Shown: positions 35,437 through 44,155 of the stretch, piece by piece
Layout: each line of letters opens with the position of its first letter
Numbering within the stretch: position 1 is the first letter of the stretch
DNA from: an uncultured Sphaerochaeta sp.
GTDB taxonomy: Bacteria; Spirochaetota; Spirochaetia; Sphaerochaetales; Sphaerochaetaceae
Reading direction: 5' to 3'
Assembly (NCBI RefSeq): GCF_963677315.1
Contig: NZ_OY781939.1
Location: 1,426,001-1,490,000, forward strand
DNA: 64,000 nt
Program-made: the position numbers and the translations under genes
The notes under the pieces: model-generated
What the model was told of the DNA's origin: nothing
What the model saw: only the letters and a program-made list of their open reading frames with translations
Database searches by the model: none

Positions 35437-35928
35437 ATGAAAGAAAAACAGGAAGAGACAAAGGCAGAACGAACCAAGGTCATAGTCCTCAGTGGATTCG
35501 CCCTGGTGGTACTCTTCATCTTCGCCTTTGGCTGTTACGGATGCAGTTATCAGCCGATCACCCCTCCCGACCCAGAAGAGGCAGTTGATGTAACGGTTCG
35601 TCTCATCGGATCGAGCTGGGTTCTTGATGATGCACAGGGCACACAAGAGGGATTGGATGAACTACACAATATGGTCCTGGATTCCATTGTATTCAGTGAT
35701 CGCCAGACTAACCCGGATGAAGAACTCTCACTCTCCTTGCAGTTTGCTGACGTTCCCCCTCTCTCTGGTGCTCTTATATACCAAGAGGAGGAAGGCTTCT
35801 TGCTTTCCATCGAAAACTTGCCTTACCCAGTAAATGTCGTGTACTCACAAAGCAAGGACGGCAAGACCGAAACGCTCACACTCAAAGGCCAAGAAAGCAA
35901 CATTCACTGTTACTACTTGAAAAAATAA
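35437..35928 (+). CDS. Membrane-anchored protein of unknown function
   Basis: The 163-residue protein has a charged N-terminus (KEKQEETKAERTK), one hydrophobic segment at about residues 15-35 ending FAFGCYGC, and a soluble domain beginning VRLIGSSWVLDD. The FGC may act as a lipobox, but the long charged leader favours a simple membrane anchor. The GSSWVL start with later beta-strand-like stretches faintly recalls META or lipocalin-like domains. I do not recognise the family. AAAAGGAGC precedes the ATG. The 172-base gap upstream shows nothing I can name. Confidence 0.65.
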   Translation: MKEKQEETKAERTKVIVLSGFALVVLFIFAFGCYGCSYQPITPPDPEEAVDVTVRLIGSSWVLDDAQGTQEGLDELHNMVLDSIVFSDRQTNPDEELSLSLQFADVPPLSGALIYQEEEGFLLSIENLPYPVNVVYSQSKDGKTETLTLKGQESNIHCYYLKK

Positions 35929-36004
35929 TCATTTATGCAGATATTATGGGGAGAACGATTAATCATTGGCACTCGGTCGATACTTGTTCGTTCTATAAGG
36001 ATAG

Positions 36005-36304
36005 ATGCATATGACACAATATATACCACAGGACCTGCTGTTCTACTCAACGGACCAGTCGGTTATGACCACTCCCTTCCTGATTGAAATGCTTGACTCA
36101 GCCTTGATAGAGCACATTCAGATGGGGAACGTTGAAACTGCCTACGGGGTGCTGGAGATGAGTATCAACTTGACCCAGACCTTGGACGACAACACCCTGA
36201 GCGAAGCTGAGGGGAAAGACCTGCTTCACAAGGTAAAACGAGCAATGAGCAAAGGCAATATAGCCCAGGCAAAACAACACATGGTGGAGTTTGCCTTACG
36301 GTAG
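36005..36304 (+). CDS. Small protein of unknown function
   Basis: A 99-residue, mostly helical, soluble protein with two repeat-like alternating helices (NVETAYGVLEMSIN and GNIAQAKQHMVEFAL) that suggest a short helical-repeat fold. AAGG lies just upstream; ATG 36005 and ATG 36011 are both possible starts. It is followed by a strong terminator, which supports it as a real expressed gene. No family recognised. Confidence 0.6.
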   Translation: MHMTQYIPQDLLFYSTDQSVMTTPFLIEMLDSALIEHIQMGNVETAYGVLEMSINLTQTLDDNTLSEAEGKDLLHKVKRAMSKGNIAQAKQHMVEFALR

Positions 36305-36327
36305 AACAGAATCATCGTGAAATAGGA

Positions 36328-36370
36328 AGGGGGTCTTTCGCCAGAGCGAGAGCCCCCTCTTCTTTCTCTT
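36328..36370 (+). terminator. Intrinsic terminator after the small gene
   Basis: A long stem AGGGGG ... CCCCCT with the inner pairing CTTTCGC / GCGAGAG is followed by a T-rich tail (TCTTCTTTCTCTT). Confidence 0.8.
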
Positions 36371-36380
36371 CACTGCTTTG

Positions 36381-37673
36381 TTATCTTCCGATACTGTAGT
36401 ACTCCACCCCGGCTTCCAGCATTGCCCTGCTGTCAAAGAGGTTTCTTCCGTCATATACCAGTGCAGTCCTCATCAAGGACTTGAACGCTGAAGGTCCCAC
36501 ATCCCTGATCTCCTGCCAATCGGTGAAGATAAAGCATACTTGTGCACCGTTTAGGGCATCCTCAACAGTCTGTGCATACTCCATCGGAAATTGATACTGA
36601 CGCTTACAGTTCTCTTCTGCCACTGGATCGAATGCAGTAATCTCTGCTCCTTGCTCAAGGAGGAGCGGAATATTGTAGACCGCTGGAGATTCACGTAGGT
36701 CATCGGTACCTGACTTGAAGGCCAAACCCAATACCGCGACCTTGATACCGCTAAAGGTGATCATGCGATTGGCAGCCTTTCTGTACAGTTTGTAGCGCTG
36801 TTCATTGTTGACATCTACGGCAGCGGTTACCGTTCTCAGGTTGTAGCCATACTGGGCGGCAAGGTATTGCAGTGCCTTGGTATCCTTGGGGAAGCAGCTT
36901 CCTCCATACCCAATACCAGCCTTCAGAAAGCGGGATCCAATACGTTGATCCAAGCTCATGCCAAGGGCTACATCCTCTATATTTGCACCAACAAGTTCAC
37001 AGAGGTTTGCCAGGTCATTCATGTAGGAGATCTTGAGCGCCAAAAAGTCATTGGAGGCATACTTGGTCATCTCTGCACTTCTACGACTCACTGCCACAAT
37101 AGGGAGACTGAAGGGAGCGTACAGTTCTCTGAGTATTGTCTCAGAGTGCTTGTCCTCGATCCCAATCACAATACGCTGGGCATGCATCATGTCATGTACT
37201 GCCGTCCCCTGTGCAAGGAATTCTGGATTGGAAGCAACCTCAATACGAACGGGATGAACCAAGGAGTCCTTGATGAACTGCTCGACCTTGTCGTTGGTAC
37301 CGACAGGAACTGTCGATTTGACCACAACCAGGCAGTCACGCTCAACGCTCTCGGCAATCTGCCGTGCAACTGATGCCACATAGCTGAGGTTTGCCGACCC
37401 ATCTGGAAGCTCCGGGGTCCCTACCCCAATAAAGATGACATCAGGATCACGATAGGCACTCTGGTAGTCAGTGGTAAAAGAGAGAAGCCCCTTTTGGAGT
37501 CCTTCCTGGAGAAATTCCTCCAAATCGGTCTCATAGATGGGACTGATGCCCTTGTTCAGCATCGCAACTTTCTGTTCGTCGATATCAACACAGGTTACCT
37601 GATGCCCTACATGGGCAAAACAGACTCCTGCGACCAACCCTACATATCCAGTCCCCGCAATCGTCAGACGCAT
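36381..37673 (-). CDS. UDP-glucose 6-dehydrogenase
   Basis: NAD-dependent enzyme that oxidises UDP-glucose to UDP-glucuronate for envelope polysaccharides. ATG 37673, behind GGAGGAAGAACC, gives 430 residues and opens with MRLTIAGTGYVGLVAG, the NAD-binding fold. The catalytic cysteine is C260 in GYGGSCFPKDT, at the family's usual place. GTPELPDGSANL and KSTVPVGT are also diagnostic. The frame continues to 37775, overlapping the divergent nitrilase-family gene; that extension is not credible. UDP-mannose or UDP-ManNAc dehydrogenases are close relatives, but UDP-glucose fits best. Confidence 0.92.
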   Translation of the reverse strand: MRLTIAGTGYVGLVAGVCFAHVGHQVTCVDIDEQKVAMLNKGISPIYETDLEEFLQEGLQKGLLSFTTDYQSAYRDPDVIFIGVGTPELPDGSANLSYVASVARQIAESVERDCLVVVKSTVPVGTNDKVEQFIKDSLVHPVRIEVASNPEFLAQGTAVHDMMHAQRIVIGIEDKHSETILRELYAPFSLPIVAVSRRSAEMTKYASNDFLALKISYMNDLANLCELVGANIEDVALGMSLDQRIGSRFLKAGIGYGGSCFPKDTKALQYLAAQYGYNLRTVTAAVDVNNEQRYKLYRKAANRMITFSGIKVAVLGLAFKSGTDDLRESPAVYNIPLLLEQGAEITAFDPVAEENCKRQYQFPMEYAQTVEDALNGAQVCFIFTDWQEIRDVGPSAFKSLMRTALVYDGRNLFDSRAMLEAGVEYYSIGR

Positions 37674-37761
37674 AGGTTCTTCCTCCAAACTTCCTTGTAA
37701 TGGTAAGAGCTGCATTACGCATCTCGGTATAGTATAGTAACAGAATCTGGAGGGAAAAGAC

Positions 37762-38721
37762 ATGGAAACGTACAAAACAGCGACAGTTCAGTTCCAGCAT
37801 ACACCTGGGAATAAAGAGGATAATCTTGAAATCATTACTGCTTATGTTGATGAAGCCAGGAAAGATGGTGTGAAGCTCATCGTATTCCCAGAGATGTGCA
37901 TCACCGGTTACTGGCATGTAAGGAACCTCAGTAAAGAGGATATCCAGTTACTCGCAGAGCCAGTTCCTAAAGGTCCTTCCACCCAGAAGCTTGTACAACT
38001 GGCGACCAAATACAAGATGACCATCGGTGCAGGACTCATTGAATCGGCAGAGAATGGATCTCTGTACAATACCTATGTAGTAGCTCTCAGTGATGGCTCA
38101 GTCCACAAGCATAGAAAACTGCATACATTCATCAGCGCCCATATGGAAAGTGGTAACTCCTACACCGTGTTCGATACCCCAGAGGGGGTACGGCTCGGGG
38201 TACTCATCTGCTACGACAACAACATCATCGAGAATGCTCGTATGACTTCCCTCCTAGGGGCAGAAGTTTTGCTTGCTCCACACCAGAGCGGGGGATGCAA
38301 CTCCGCCAGCCCGAAGGGGATGAAGACAATTGACCCACAGCTCTGGGAAGAGCGGGAGACCAGAGCTGATGAGCTCTTGGCAGAATTCCAAGGTCCAAAG
38401 GGGCGAGGTTGGCTGATGCGCTGGCTCCCCTCCCGTGCTCATGACAATGGCATGTTCCTGCTTTTCAGCAACGGTGTGGGAAGGGACGATGATGAAGTCA
38501 GGACCGGAAATGCCATGATCCTCGACCCGTATGGAGAGGTCTTGGCTGAATCGAAAGCAATTGGCAATGACATGGTAATCGCAGAACTCGACCTTTCTCT
38601 CATACCTACCAGTAATGGCAAGAGATGGATGAAGGCAAGAAGACCTGAGCTCTACTCCCTCATTGCCCAAAGGACAGGAGAAGAGGAAGAGACGAGAAAG
38701 GTTCGCTTCAGGTACGAGTAG
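37762..38721 (+). CDS. Carbon-nitrogen hydrolase (nitrilase superfamily amidase)
   Basis: Thiol hydrolase that cleaves amides, carbamoyl amines or nitriles. The catalytic triad is visible: E44 in FPEMCITGY, K119 in HRKLHTF and C150 in LICYDNN. The 319-residue length is usual. RBS GGAGGG lies 7 bases upstream. Downstream the gene converges on the mannitol dehydrogenase-family gene and overlaps it by 14 bases at the 3' ends. Substrate not determined. Confidence 0.88.
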   Translation: METYKTATVQFQHTPGNKEDNLEIITAYVDEARKDGVKLIVFPEMCITGYWHVRNLSKEDIQLLAEPVPKGPSTQKLVQLATKYKMTIGAGLIESAENGSLYNTYVVALSDGSVHKHRKLHTFISAHMESGNSYTVFDTPEGVRLGVLICYDNNIIENARMTSLLGAEVLLAPHQSGGCNSASPKGMKTIDPQLWEERETRADELLAEFQGPKGRGWLMRWLPSRAHDNGMFLLFSNGVGRDDDEVRTGNAMILDPYGEVLAESKAIGNDMVIAELDLSLIPTSNGKRWMKARRPELYSLIAQRTGEEEETRKVRFRYE

Positions 38722-40135
38722 AAAACCCAGCAAGTACCCCGTCATGATGGATATACTCAAGACAGGCAAGCAAGGGATTTCGAAGCATAGAACCCTGCTC
38801 AGCAGAAAGGCCGATCAGAGAGAAGAACCGTTTTGTATCAGACTCAATCACTCGTGCCGCAACAAGCAGCTCGTGTTTCTGTCCATCATCAATCAGTGAA
38901 GGATCAACAGTTTCAAGAAAACAAATCCAGAAAGACAATGCAAGGACCATTGAACCGAGAGGAAGCTGGTTCCTCAAGGCGAAGAGTAGTGCTGGGGTCA
39001 GGGCATTGGTAAACTTCTTCGACCCATCCTGGGCAAGACGCAAGAGCGTATCCTTGATTGAGGGATTCTGGAAACGTGCAATCAACTGATCCTTGTATGC
39101 CTCTTGATCGAATCCCTCGATGGAGGGAACACTCTTTCCCACCTCATCCATATACCACTCACGGATGAACTTCCTGAGATGCTCATCACACATAGCCTCA
39201 GCAACCTGTGAATAGCCCAACAAGTACGCTGGATATGCCAAGGCAGAGTGACTGCCGTTGAGCAACCGGATTTTCATCACCTCATAGGACTCCACCTGAT
39301 CTGTGATGATTACTCCGGCTTTGCTGAAATCGGGTAGCCCCTCCAACCCTTTTGGCTCAATCACCCACTGTAGAAAGTCCTCACTGACCACACTCCACGT
39401 ATCCTCATACCCATAGGTATCTGCAATGTGGGCAGTGTCCGCTTTGGTGGTATTGGGAGTGATCCTATCAACCATGGAAAGGGGGAATGAGACTGATTGC
39501 TCCAAGAAAGGAAGGACCTCAGGAAAGACACGTTGGCAATACTGATAGAGACATATACGCAAGACAGCACCGTTGGACGGCATGTTGTCACACGAGGCAA
39601 TGGTGAGCGGGTCTTTGCGTATACGCAATGCCAATGCAAGGTGTCCTACGGCACTTTGGGGTGTGGTCGGATGGGCTAGGTCATGCACAATGGCGGGATG
39701 CTTCCAGTCCAATGAGTGGTTTTCAGCATCATAACAATACCCTTTCTCGGTAATTGTCAGGGTTACCAGCTTGGTCTCTTCCCGTGCAATGAGTTCACTT
39801 ACCCGCTCTGGATACTTCCACCCCTCAGTGTAGCCTAGAATGCATCCGATAATGCACGCTTCTTCGCTTCCTTGTGGGTCTTTGCTGCACAAGGTAAAGA
39901 GATAGTCCTGTTTTTCTGCTCTTTCTTTGGTTGTGGTAGCAATTAGATCCACTTCTTCAATACCCCAGTTGGTGATTCCCTGCTGCAGGAGGGTGTGAAG
40001 GTAATAACAGAAGTGGGAACGGTGAAAGTGGCCCAGCCCGATATGAACAATTGCCGGCTTCAGCTGGGATCGATCATATAAAGGAATATGTATCTTATTC
40101 GCCAACTTCTTATAGGTTGCATTTGATAATTGCAT
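38708..40135 (-). CDS. Mannitol dehydrogenase-family oxidoreductase
   Basis: Polyol-specific long-chain dehydrogenase of 475 residues that oxidises mannitol, arabinitol or reduces fructuronate/tagaturonate using NAD(H). N-terminal IVHIGLGHFHRSHFCYYLH (residues 30-48) is the cofactor domain. SCDNMPSNG near residue 200 and SMVDRITPNTT near residue 235 are family hallmarks. KIRLLNGSHSALAYPAYLLGY near residue 290 holds the conserved active-site K and H. It resembles mannitol 2-dehydrogenase more than UxuB, a judgement by eye. It follows the AraC-type gene on the same strand after 212 bases with no recognised element. Confidence 0.88.
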   Translation of the reverse strand: MQLSNATYKKLANKIHIPLYDRSQLKPAIVHIGLGHFHRSHFCYYLHTLLQQGITNWGIEEVDLIATTTKERAEKQDYLFTLCSKDPQGSEEACIIGCILGYTEGWKYPERVSELIAREETKLVTLTITEKGYCYDAENHSLDWKHPAIVHDLAHPTTPQSAVGHLALALRIRKDPLTIASCDNMPSNGAVLRICLYQYCQRVFPEVLPFLEQSVSFPLSMVDRITPNTTKADTAHIADTYGYEDTWSVVSEDFLQWVIEPKGLEGLPDFSKAGVIITDQVESYEVMKIRLLNGSHSALAYPAYLLGYSQVAEAMCDEHLRKFIREWYMDEVGKSVPSIEGFDQEAYKDQLIARFQNPSIKDTLLRLAQDGSKKFTNALTPALLFALRNQLPLGSMVLALSFWICFLETVDPSLIDDGQKHELLVAARVIESDTKRFFSLIGLSAEQGSMLRNPLLACLEYIHHDGVLAGFSTRT

Positions 40136-40347
40136 AGTCTTGAATACTCCTTCATTACATCCCCTGAAAGCTTACCATGACAGAAAATTGTCGTCACTTA
40201 TCTCTCTTACAGCAATATACATCAGAATTACCTGTTTATCTTCCAATTCCAGTATATATCATCACCTAGGTCTTTTGGAGCAAAAACAACACCTTCGGCA
40301 TCTATACCTGTAAAGTTGATAAGATAAAGTTGTAACTGATATGAAGA

Positions 40348-42579
40348 TTACTTCTTCTGATACAACACCGTCTTCTGGTAATCTGAGGGAAGCATGCCAT
40401 AACGTTTCTGGAAGGCTCTCCTGAATGTCTGAGGGTTGGAGTATCCACAGAGGGTGGTAATCTCCCCGATGGTCATCTGTTTCTCACTGAAGAGCACCAA
40501 GGAACGTTCCAGCCGATAGGTCTCCACATATTGGGCAAATGATGTCTCCATCCTGGTCTGCATGAAGTGGTAGAGGAAGCTTTCCTTCATTCCAAAGTGC
40601 TCTGCCATATTGGAGAGATTGAGAGAAGGATCTGCATAGTAGTCCTGGATATAGGAAACAATCCTCTGGACCAATATCTCATCCTTGTCATTCTTCGCCC
40701 TGTTGATCGCAAGAGCCTGGGAGAGGTAGAACTGCTTGGCCTCTGCAAAGGTGGTGAAAACTGACTGATGTAGAGGCATCCTCATCCCCTGACTGAGCTT
40801 GATTGCAGTAGCATAGAGCACCTTGAGCAGGTTCCCGTGCTCCTCCGGCCCCAGGCTTCGAGCCACAAAGTTATCCTGCTCGATGGTCTGGAGAATCTCC
40901 TCTAGTGCATCACGCTCACCACGCAAGACCGCACCACTGAGCTTACGCTCCATATCTGCAGTATAGTGGTAGGGTTCCCTTTTCAAGGAAAGGTCACGAT
41001 AGCGGCGCATTATTTCAACCTGTTTCTCACTGACCAAGCTCTGCTGAACCTCGCTACACTCGTTTGTTGCACTAAAAACGTCATCCAGGCTACGTTTTGG
41101 GCTACTGACCGCCATGCTGGTAGTGCTGGGAGCAACATTGACAAACTCTCTCCAGAATAGGTCTATCTGGGTCTCAAGGAACCTGGAATCTACATGCCAG
41201 AGCATGATCCAGATAGAGAATGCATAGTCCATATAGAGATAATATTGCTTTCCAAAAGCACGCTGGGCCTGCTTCTGTGCTGCAATACGGGTAAAGTCAA
41301 TGTCCTCCAACCGTTCACTGGAGAGAAAGTCATGTACATCATGGATGGCAATGTGTACCATCTGATAGGTAAAAGGACGAGTCAGGTCAATATCCGTCTG
41401 TACTTGCTTGAGCATTGCCTGAATCTCGGCAGTACCGAGCATCTTTCCGTGAATCAAGCGCCGGAAGAACGTATCGGTAATAAACGGCGTCCCTCCAGCC
41501 TGACGGACCAGGGAACGGTCCTGTTCAACAATGGACTTGATATATCCCACAGCTTGCTCGTAGGGAAGCGGCCTCTGGCCCTCCTCGGCAAGCCCAAGAA
41601 GCTCATTCCAGTGCCGGTTACTGCGGGCAAGGATATACACAGAGAACAGCCCCAAGAGTAAGAACATCACAATGATCACCCCGGTAAGCAGTACCCACAG
41701 TGGGCTGAGCATCGCCCTGACCTCCTTGAGAGAAAGGAGAGAATAAAATTTAAGTCCACTCTGATCAGAGCTGGTGACAGAGAGTACGTACTCCTGACCA
41801 TCAATGAAGATACGATGCTGTCCATCCTCGTAGGTTTCTTCCATAATTAGAGAGAGGTCTCCAGAAGAAGTAATTACCGTACCCTCACTATCAGTTATGT
41901 ATACCGTCGGATTCATCCCCTCTACCTGCTCACGGAGGAGGCCGGCAATATAGCTGCTGTCCAGCAACAACATAATTTTTCCAGCATTGGAGCCGGGAAT
42001 ATTCAAAGGGAATGTCTGGACCAAGGGAATGACTGATTGCTGACGACCATGAACCAGAGCTGTAGTCTCAGGGAAAAATTTGCGGGTAAAGGGAGCACTC
42101 AGATACTTGCTCTTGAACTGTCGGTAATTGAGATTCTCAAAGGCAAACAAAGAAGGATACATCTTCTCAGGGTCAAGGAACGCATTGCGTGAGGAGAGAA
42201 TATAGCCACTTTTATCCGAGTAGACGTATATCTCACTCAACATGGCATTGATGTTTGTGGAAGTAGGCAACAAAGCCTTAGCGTCGATAAGGGCTTGGAT
42301 ATCCTCTGATCCTACAGGCACTTGGTTCTGGTAGATGAACGTGGCAATATCATTATTGAGCAACAGTGTCTGGCTGAGCTTGAACATCTGGTCCAGTGAA
42401 AGATCAGTGGTGGAACGTATCAGCTGCAACATGGAGTAGGTCTGTTCCTGCTTGTCCCTTCGTACCGTACTCAGCATCCAGTATTGACTCATGATCAGGA
42501 TGATAAAGCACAAAACCAAGGTAGTGAGGAAGAGAACAACGGTTCTTGAATCAGGAATCTTGCGCTCAATCTTTCTCAT
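40348..42579 (-). CDS. Membrane-bound AraC-family regulator (YesN/two-TM sensor type)
   Basis: One-component sensor-regulator of 743 residues. A hydrophobic span at about residues 14-38, an extracytoplasmic region of some 250 residues and a second span near 290-315 precede a cytoplasmic linker. The C-terminal AraC domain has two helix-turn-helix units: LNLSNMAEHFGMKESFLYHF near residue 655, and MTIGEITTLCGYSNPQTFRR near residue 705, followed by FQKRYGMLPSDYQ. Such proteins often sense a sugar outside the cell and control neighbouring LplABC-type importers. Target candidates are the importer and fucosidase promoters around 47805-47852. Confidence 0.88.
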   Translation of the reverse strand: MRKIERKIPDSRTVVLFLTTLVLCFIILIMSQYWMLSTVRRDKQEQTYSMLQLIRSTTDLSLDQMFKLSQTLLLNNDIATFIYQNQVPVGSEDIQALIDAKALLPTSTNINAMLSEIYVYSDKSGYILSSRNAFLDPEKMYPSLFAFENLNYRQFKSKYLSAPFTRKFFPETTALVHGRQQSVIPLVQTFPLNIPGSNAGKIMLLLDSSYIAGLLREQVEGMNPTVYITDSEGTVITSSGDLSLIMEETYEDGQHRIFIDGQEYVLSVTSSDQSGLKFYSLLSLKEVRAMLSPLWVLLTGVIIVMFLLLGLFSVYILARSNRHWNELLGLAEEGQRPLPYEQAVGYIKSIVEQDRSLVRQAGGTPFITDTFFRRLIHGKMLGTAEIQAMLKQVQTDIDLTRPFTYQMVHIAIHDVHDFLSSERLEDIDFTRIAAQKQAQRAFGKQYYLYMDYAFSIWIMLWHVDSRFLETQIDLFWREFVNVAPSTTSMAVSSPKRSLDDVFSATNECSEVQQSLVSEKQVEIMRRYRDLSLKREPYHYTADMERKLSGAVLRGERDALEEILQTIEQDNFVARSLGPEEHGNLLKVLYATAIKLSQGMRMPLHQSVFTTFAEAKQFYLSQALAINRAKNDKDEILVQRIVSYIQDYYADPSLNLSNMAEHFGMKESFLYHFMQTRMETSFAQYVETYRLERSLVLFSEKQMTIGEITTLCGYSNPQTFRRAFQKRYGMLPSDYQKTVLYQKK

Positions 42580-42616
42580 AAGTGGAAGCAGTATAGCATA
42601 AATAAGTAAGCCATGG

Positions 42617-44083
42617 TTAGTCTTGCAACCAGGAAACTGTCTCCCAGATTGCTACCCCATCGTTGGCCTGTATCGGCCCAGAGGTACTCCGTCCTTGCTC
42701 CACAATTGCACGTAACTCTGCTTTCAATGCATGTACTATCTCTGGAAATCTTGAGGCAACATTCTCTTGTTCCCTGATATCTTCTTCCAAATTGTACAGC
42801 TGCAAAGAGGGAAGCTGTTCTTCATCTTTGCTTCCAGGGACGGGGAAGGACCATCCCCCACTACCCTTGCACATCTCCAGCTTCCAAGGCCCTCGACGCA
42901 AAGAGAGTGAGCCATCGATGCTCTGATGCACGAGAGATGGACGAGTCGGCTCTGAGGGAGATTTGAACGAGGAAAGCATGCTGTAGCTGTCTACAGCCTC
43001 CTCTGCTGCCAGATCCACTCCCAGATACTCAGCCATGGTGGCATACAGGTCACAGAGTGAGACAATCTGGTCACATGTGGAACCCGGTTCAATCACCTTT
43101 GGCCATCGCATAAGCAAAGGAACCCGATGTCCACCTTCATAGATGTCAGCCTTCATTCCCCTGAAATGGTAACTCGGGTTATGCCCTGCCTTTTCCAAGG
43201 CAGGAAAGTCGGCCGATGGAGAACAGCCGTTGTCACTGGTGAAAACCACCAAGGTATCTTCCCTCAATCCCGCCTCATCCAACGCGGAGAGGATTCGCCC
43301 AACAACACTATCACAGTGGAGGACAAAATCCCCGTAGTCATTGGTTTTGGACTTTCCCCGAAACTCCTTGGCAGGAAGGATGGGGGTATGAGGAGCTGGA
43401 AGTGAGAAATACAGAAAGAAGGGATGGTCACTCTCTTTTTGAATTACTTCCACGGCCTTGTCTGTGAGATGGTCCAGCACCTCTTCATGGATAAAATCGT
43501 CGGCGGTAAGCCCTTCTCTCCAGTACCCCATCCCTTCCCCCTTGGTAACCTTGGTGGGAATGGAGGTAAAGCGTTCATCCTTGATGTAGACATAGGGAGG
43601 CATATCCAGCGATCCGCTGATGCCATAAAATGTGTCAAACCCTACAGAAACAGGACCTTCCTTGATCGGCTTGCTGTAGTCTATGGTATGGCTGTCTGCA
43701 AAATCTGGTTGTTCAATGAAGTCATCTTGTTTGGGAAGATCCATTCCCAAGTGCCACTTGCCTACTGCATGGGTGGAATATCCCCTCCCTTTGAGCATCT
43801 GGGCAATGGTCTTTCTCTTTGTATCAATAAGGGGTGGAGAGAACCCTCCAAGTACTGAGCTCTTGAGTTCACTTCTCCAGTTGTATCTACCGGTGATGAT
43901 GCTGTAGCGACTTGGAGTACACACTGCACTGGTAGCATGGGCGTCGGTGCATTTCACACCTTCGTTTGACAGACGGTCGAAGTGGGTGGTGGCAAAGGGA
44001 CAACCTGGGTTAAGGGACGAGACATCCCCGTACCCGAGGTCATCAGCAAGTATGTACACGATGTTCGGTTTCCTCTGCTCCAT
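42617..44083 (-). CDS. Cys-type sulfatase (arylsulfatase family)
   Basis: Hydrolyses sulfate esters, probably on a glycan. ATG 44083 gives 488 residues. The formylglycine precursor is C55 in the motif CTPSR followed by TGR at 64-66. Calcium ligands D14-D15 are in ADDLGYGD, with further ligands in FTSDNG near residue 290. No signal peptide is visible, so it seems cytoplasmic and would act on imported oligosaccharides. It needs a maturase; an anaerobic one is encoded at 23092-24189. It lies downstream of an LplABC-type importer and a hairpin, in a cluster with a GH29 fucosidase. Confidence 0.92.
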   Translation of the reverse strand: MEQRKPNIVYILADDLGYGDVSSLNPGCPFATTHFDRLSNEGVKCTDAHATSAVCTPSRYSIITGRYNWRSELKSSVLGGFSPPLIDTKRKTIAQMLKGRGYSTHAVGKWHLGMDLPKQDDFIEQPDFADSHTIDYSKPIKEGPVSVGFDTFYGISGSLDMPPYVYIKDERFTSIPTKVTKGEGMGYWREGLTADDFIHEEVLDHLTDKAVEVIQKESDHPFFLYFSLPAPHTPILPAKEFRGKSKTNDYGDFVLHCDSVVGRILSALDEAGLREDTLVVFTSDNGCSPSADFPALEKAGHNPSYHFRGMKADIYEGGHRVPLLMRWPKVIEPGSTCDQIVSLCDLYATMAEYLGVDLAAEEAVDSYSMLSSFKSPSEPTRPSLVHQSIDGSLSLRRGPWKLEMCKGSGGWSFPVPGSKDEEQLPSLQLYNLEEDIREQENVASRFPEIVHALKAELRAIVEQGRSTSGPIQANDGVAIWETVSWLQD

Positions 44084-44105
44084 GCTCCACTTCTCCCAAT
44101 TCAAA

Positions 44106-44131
44106 GCACAAGGCCTTTGACAGCCTTGTGC
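44106..44131 (-). other. Intercistronic hairpin between receptor and sulfatase genes
   Basis: A 9-bp perfect stem GCACAAGGC / GCCTTGTGC with an 8-base loop and no T-run. It probably stabilises the receptor message or reduces read-through into the sulfatase gene. Confidence 0.6.
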
Positions 44132-44155
44132 GCTGATTCTATTCTCTCTACAACC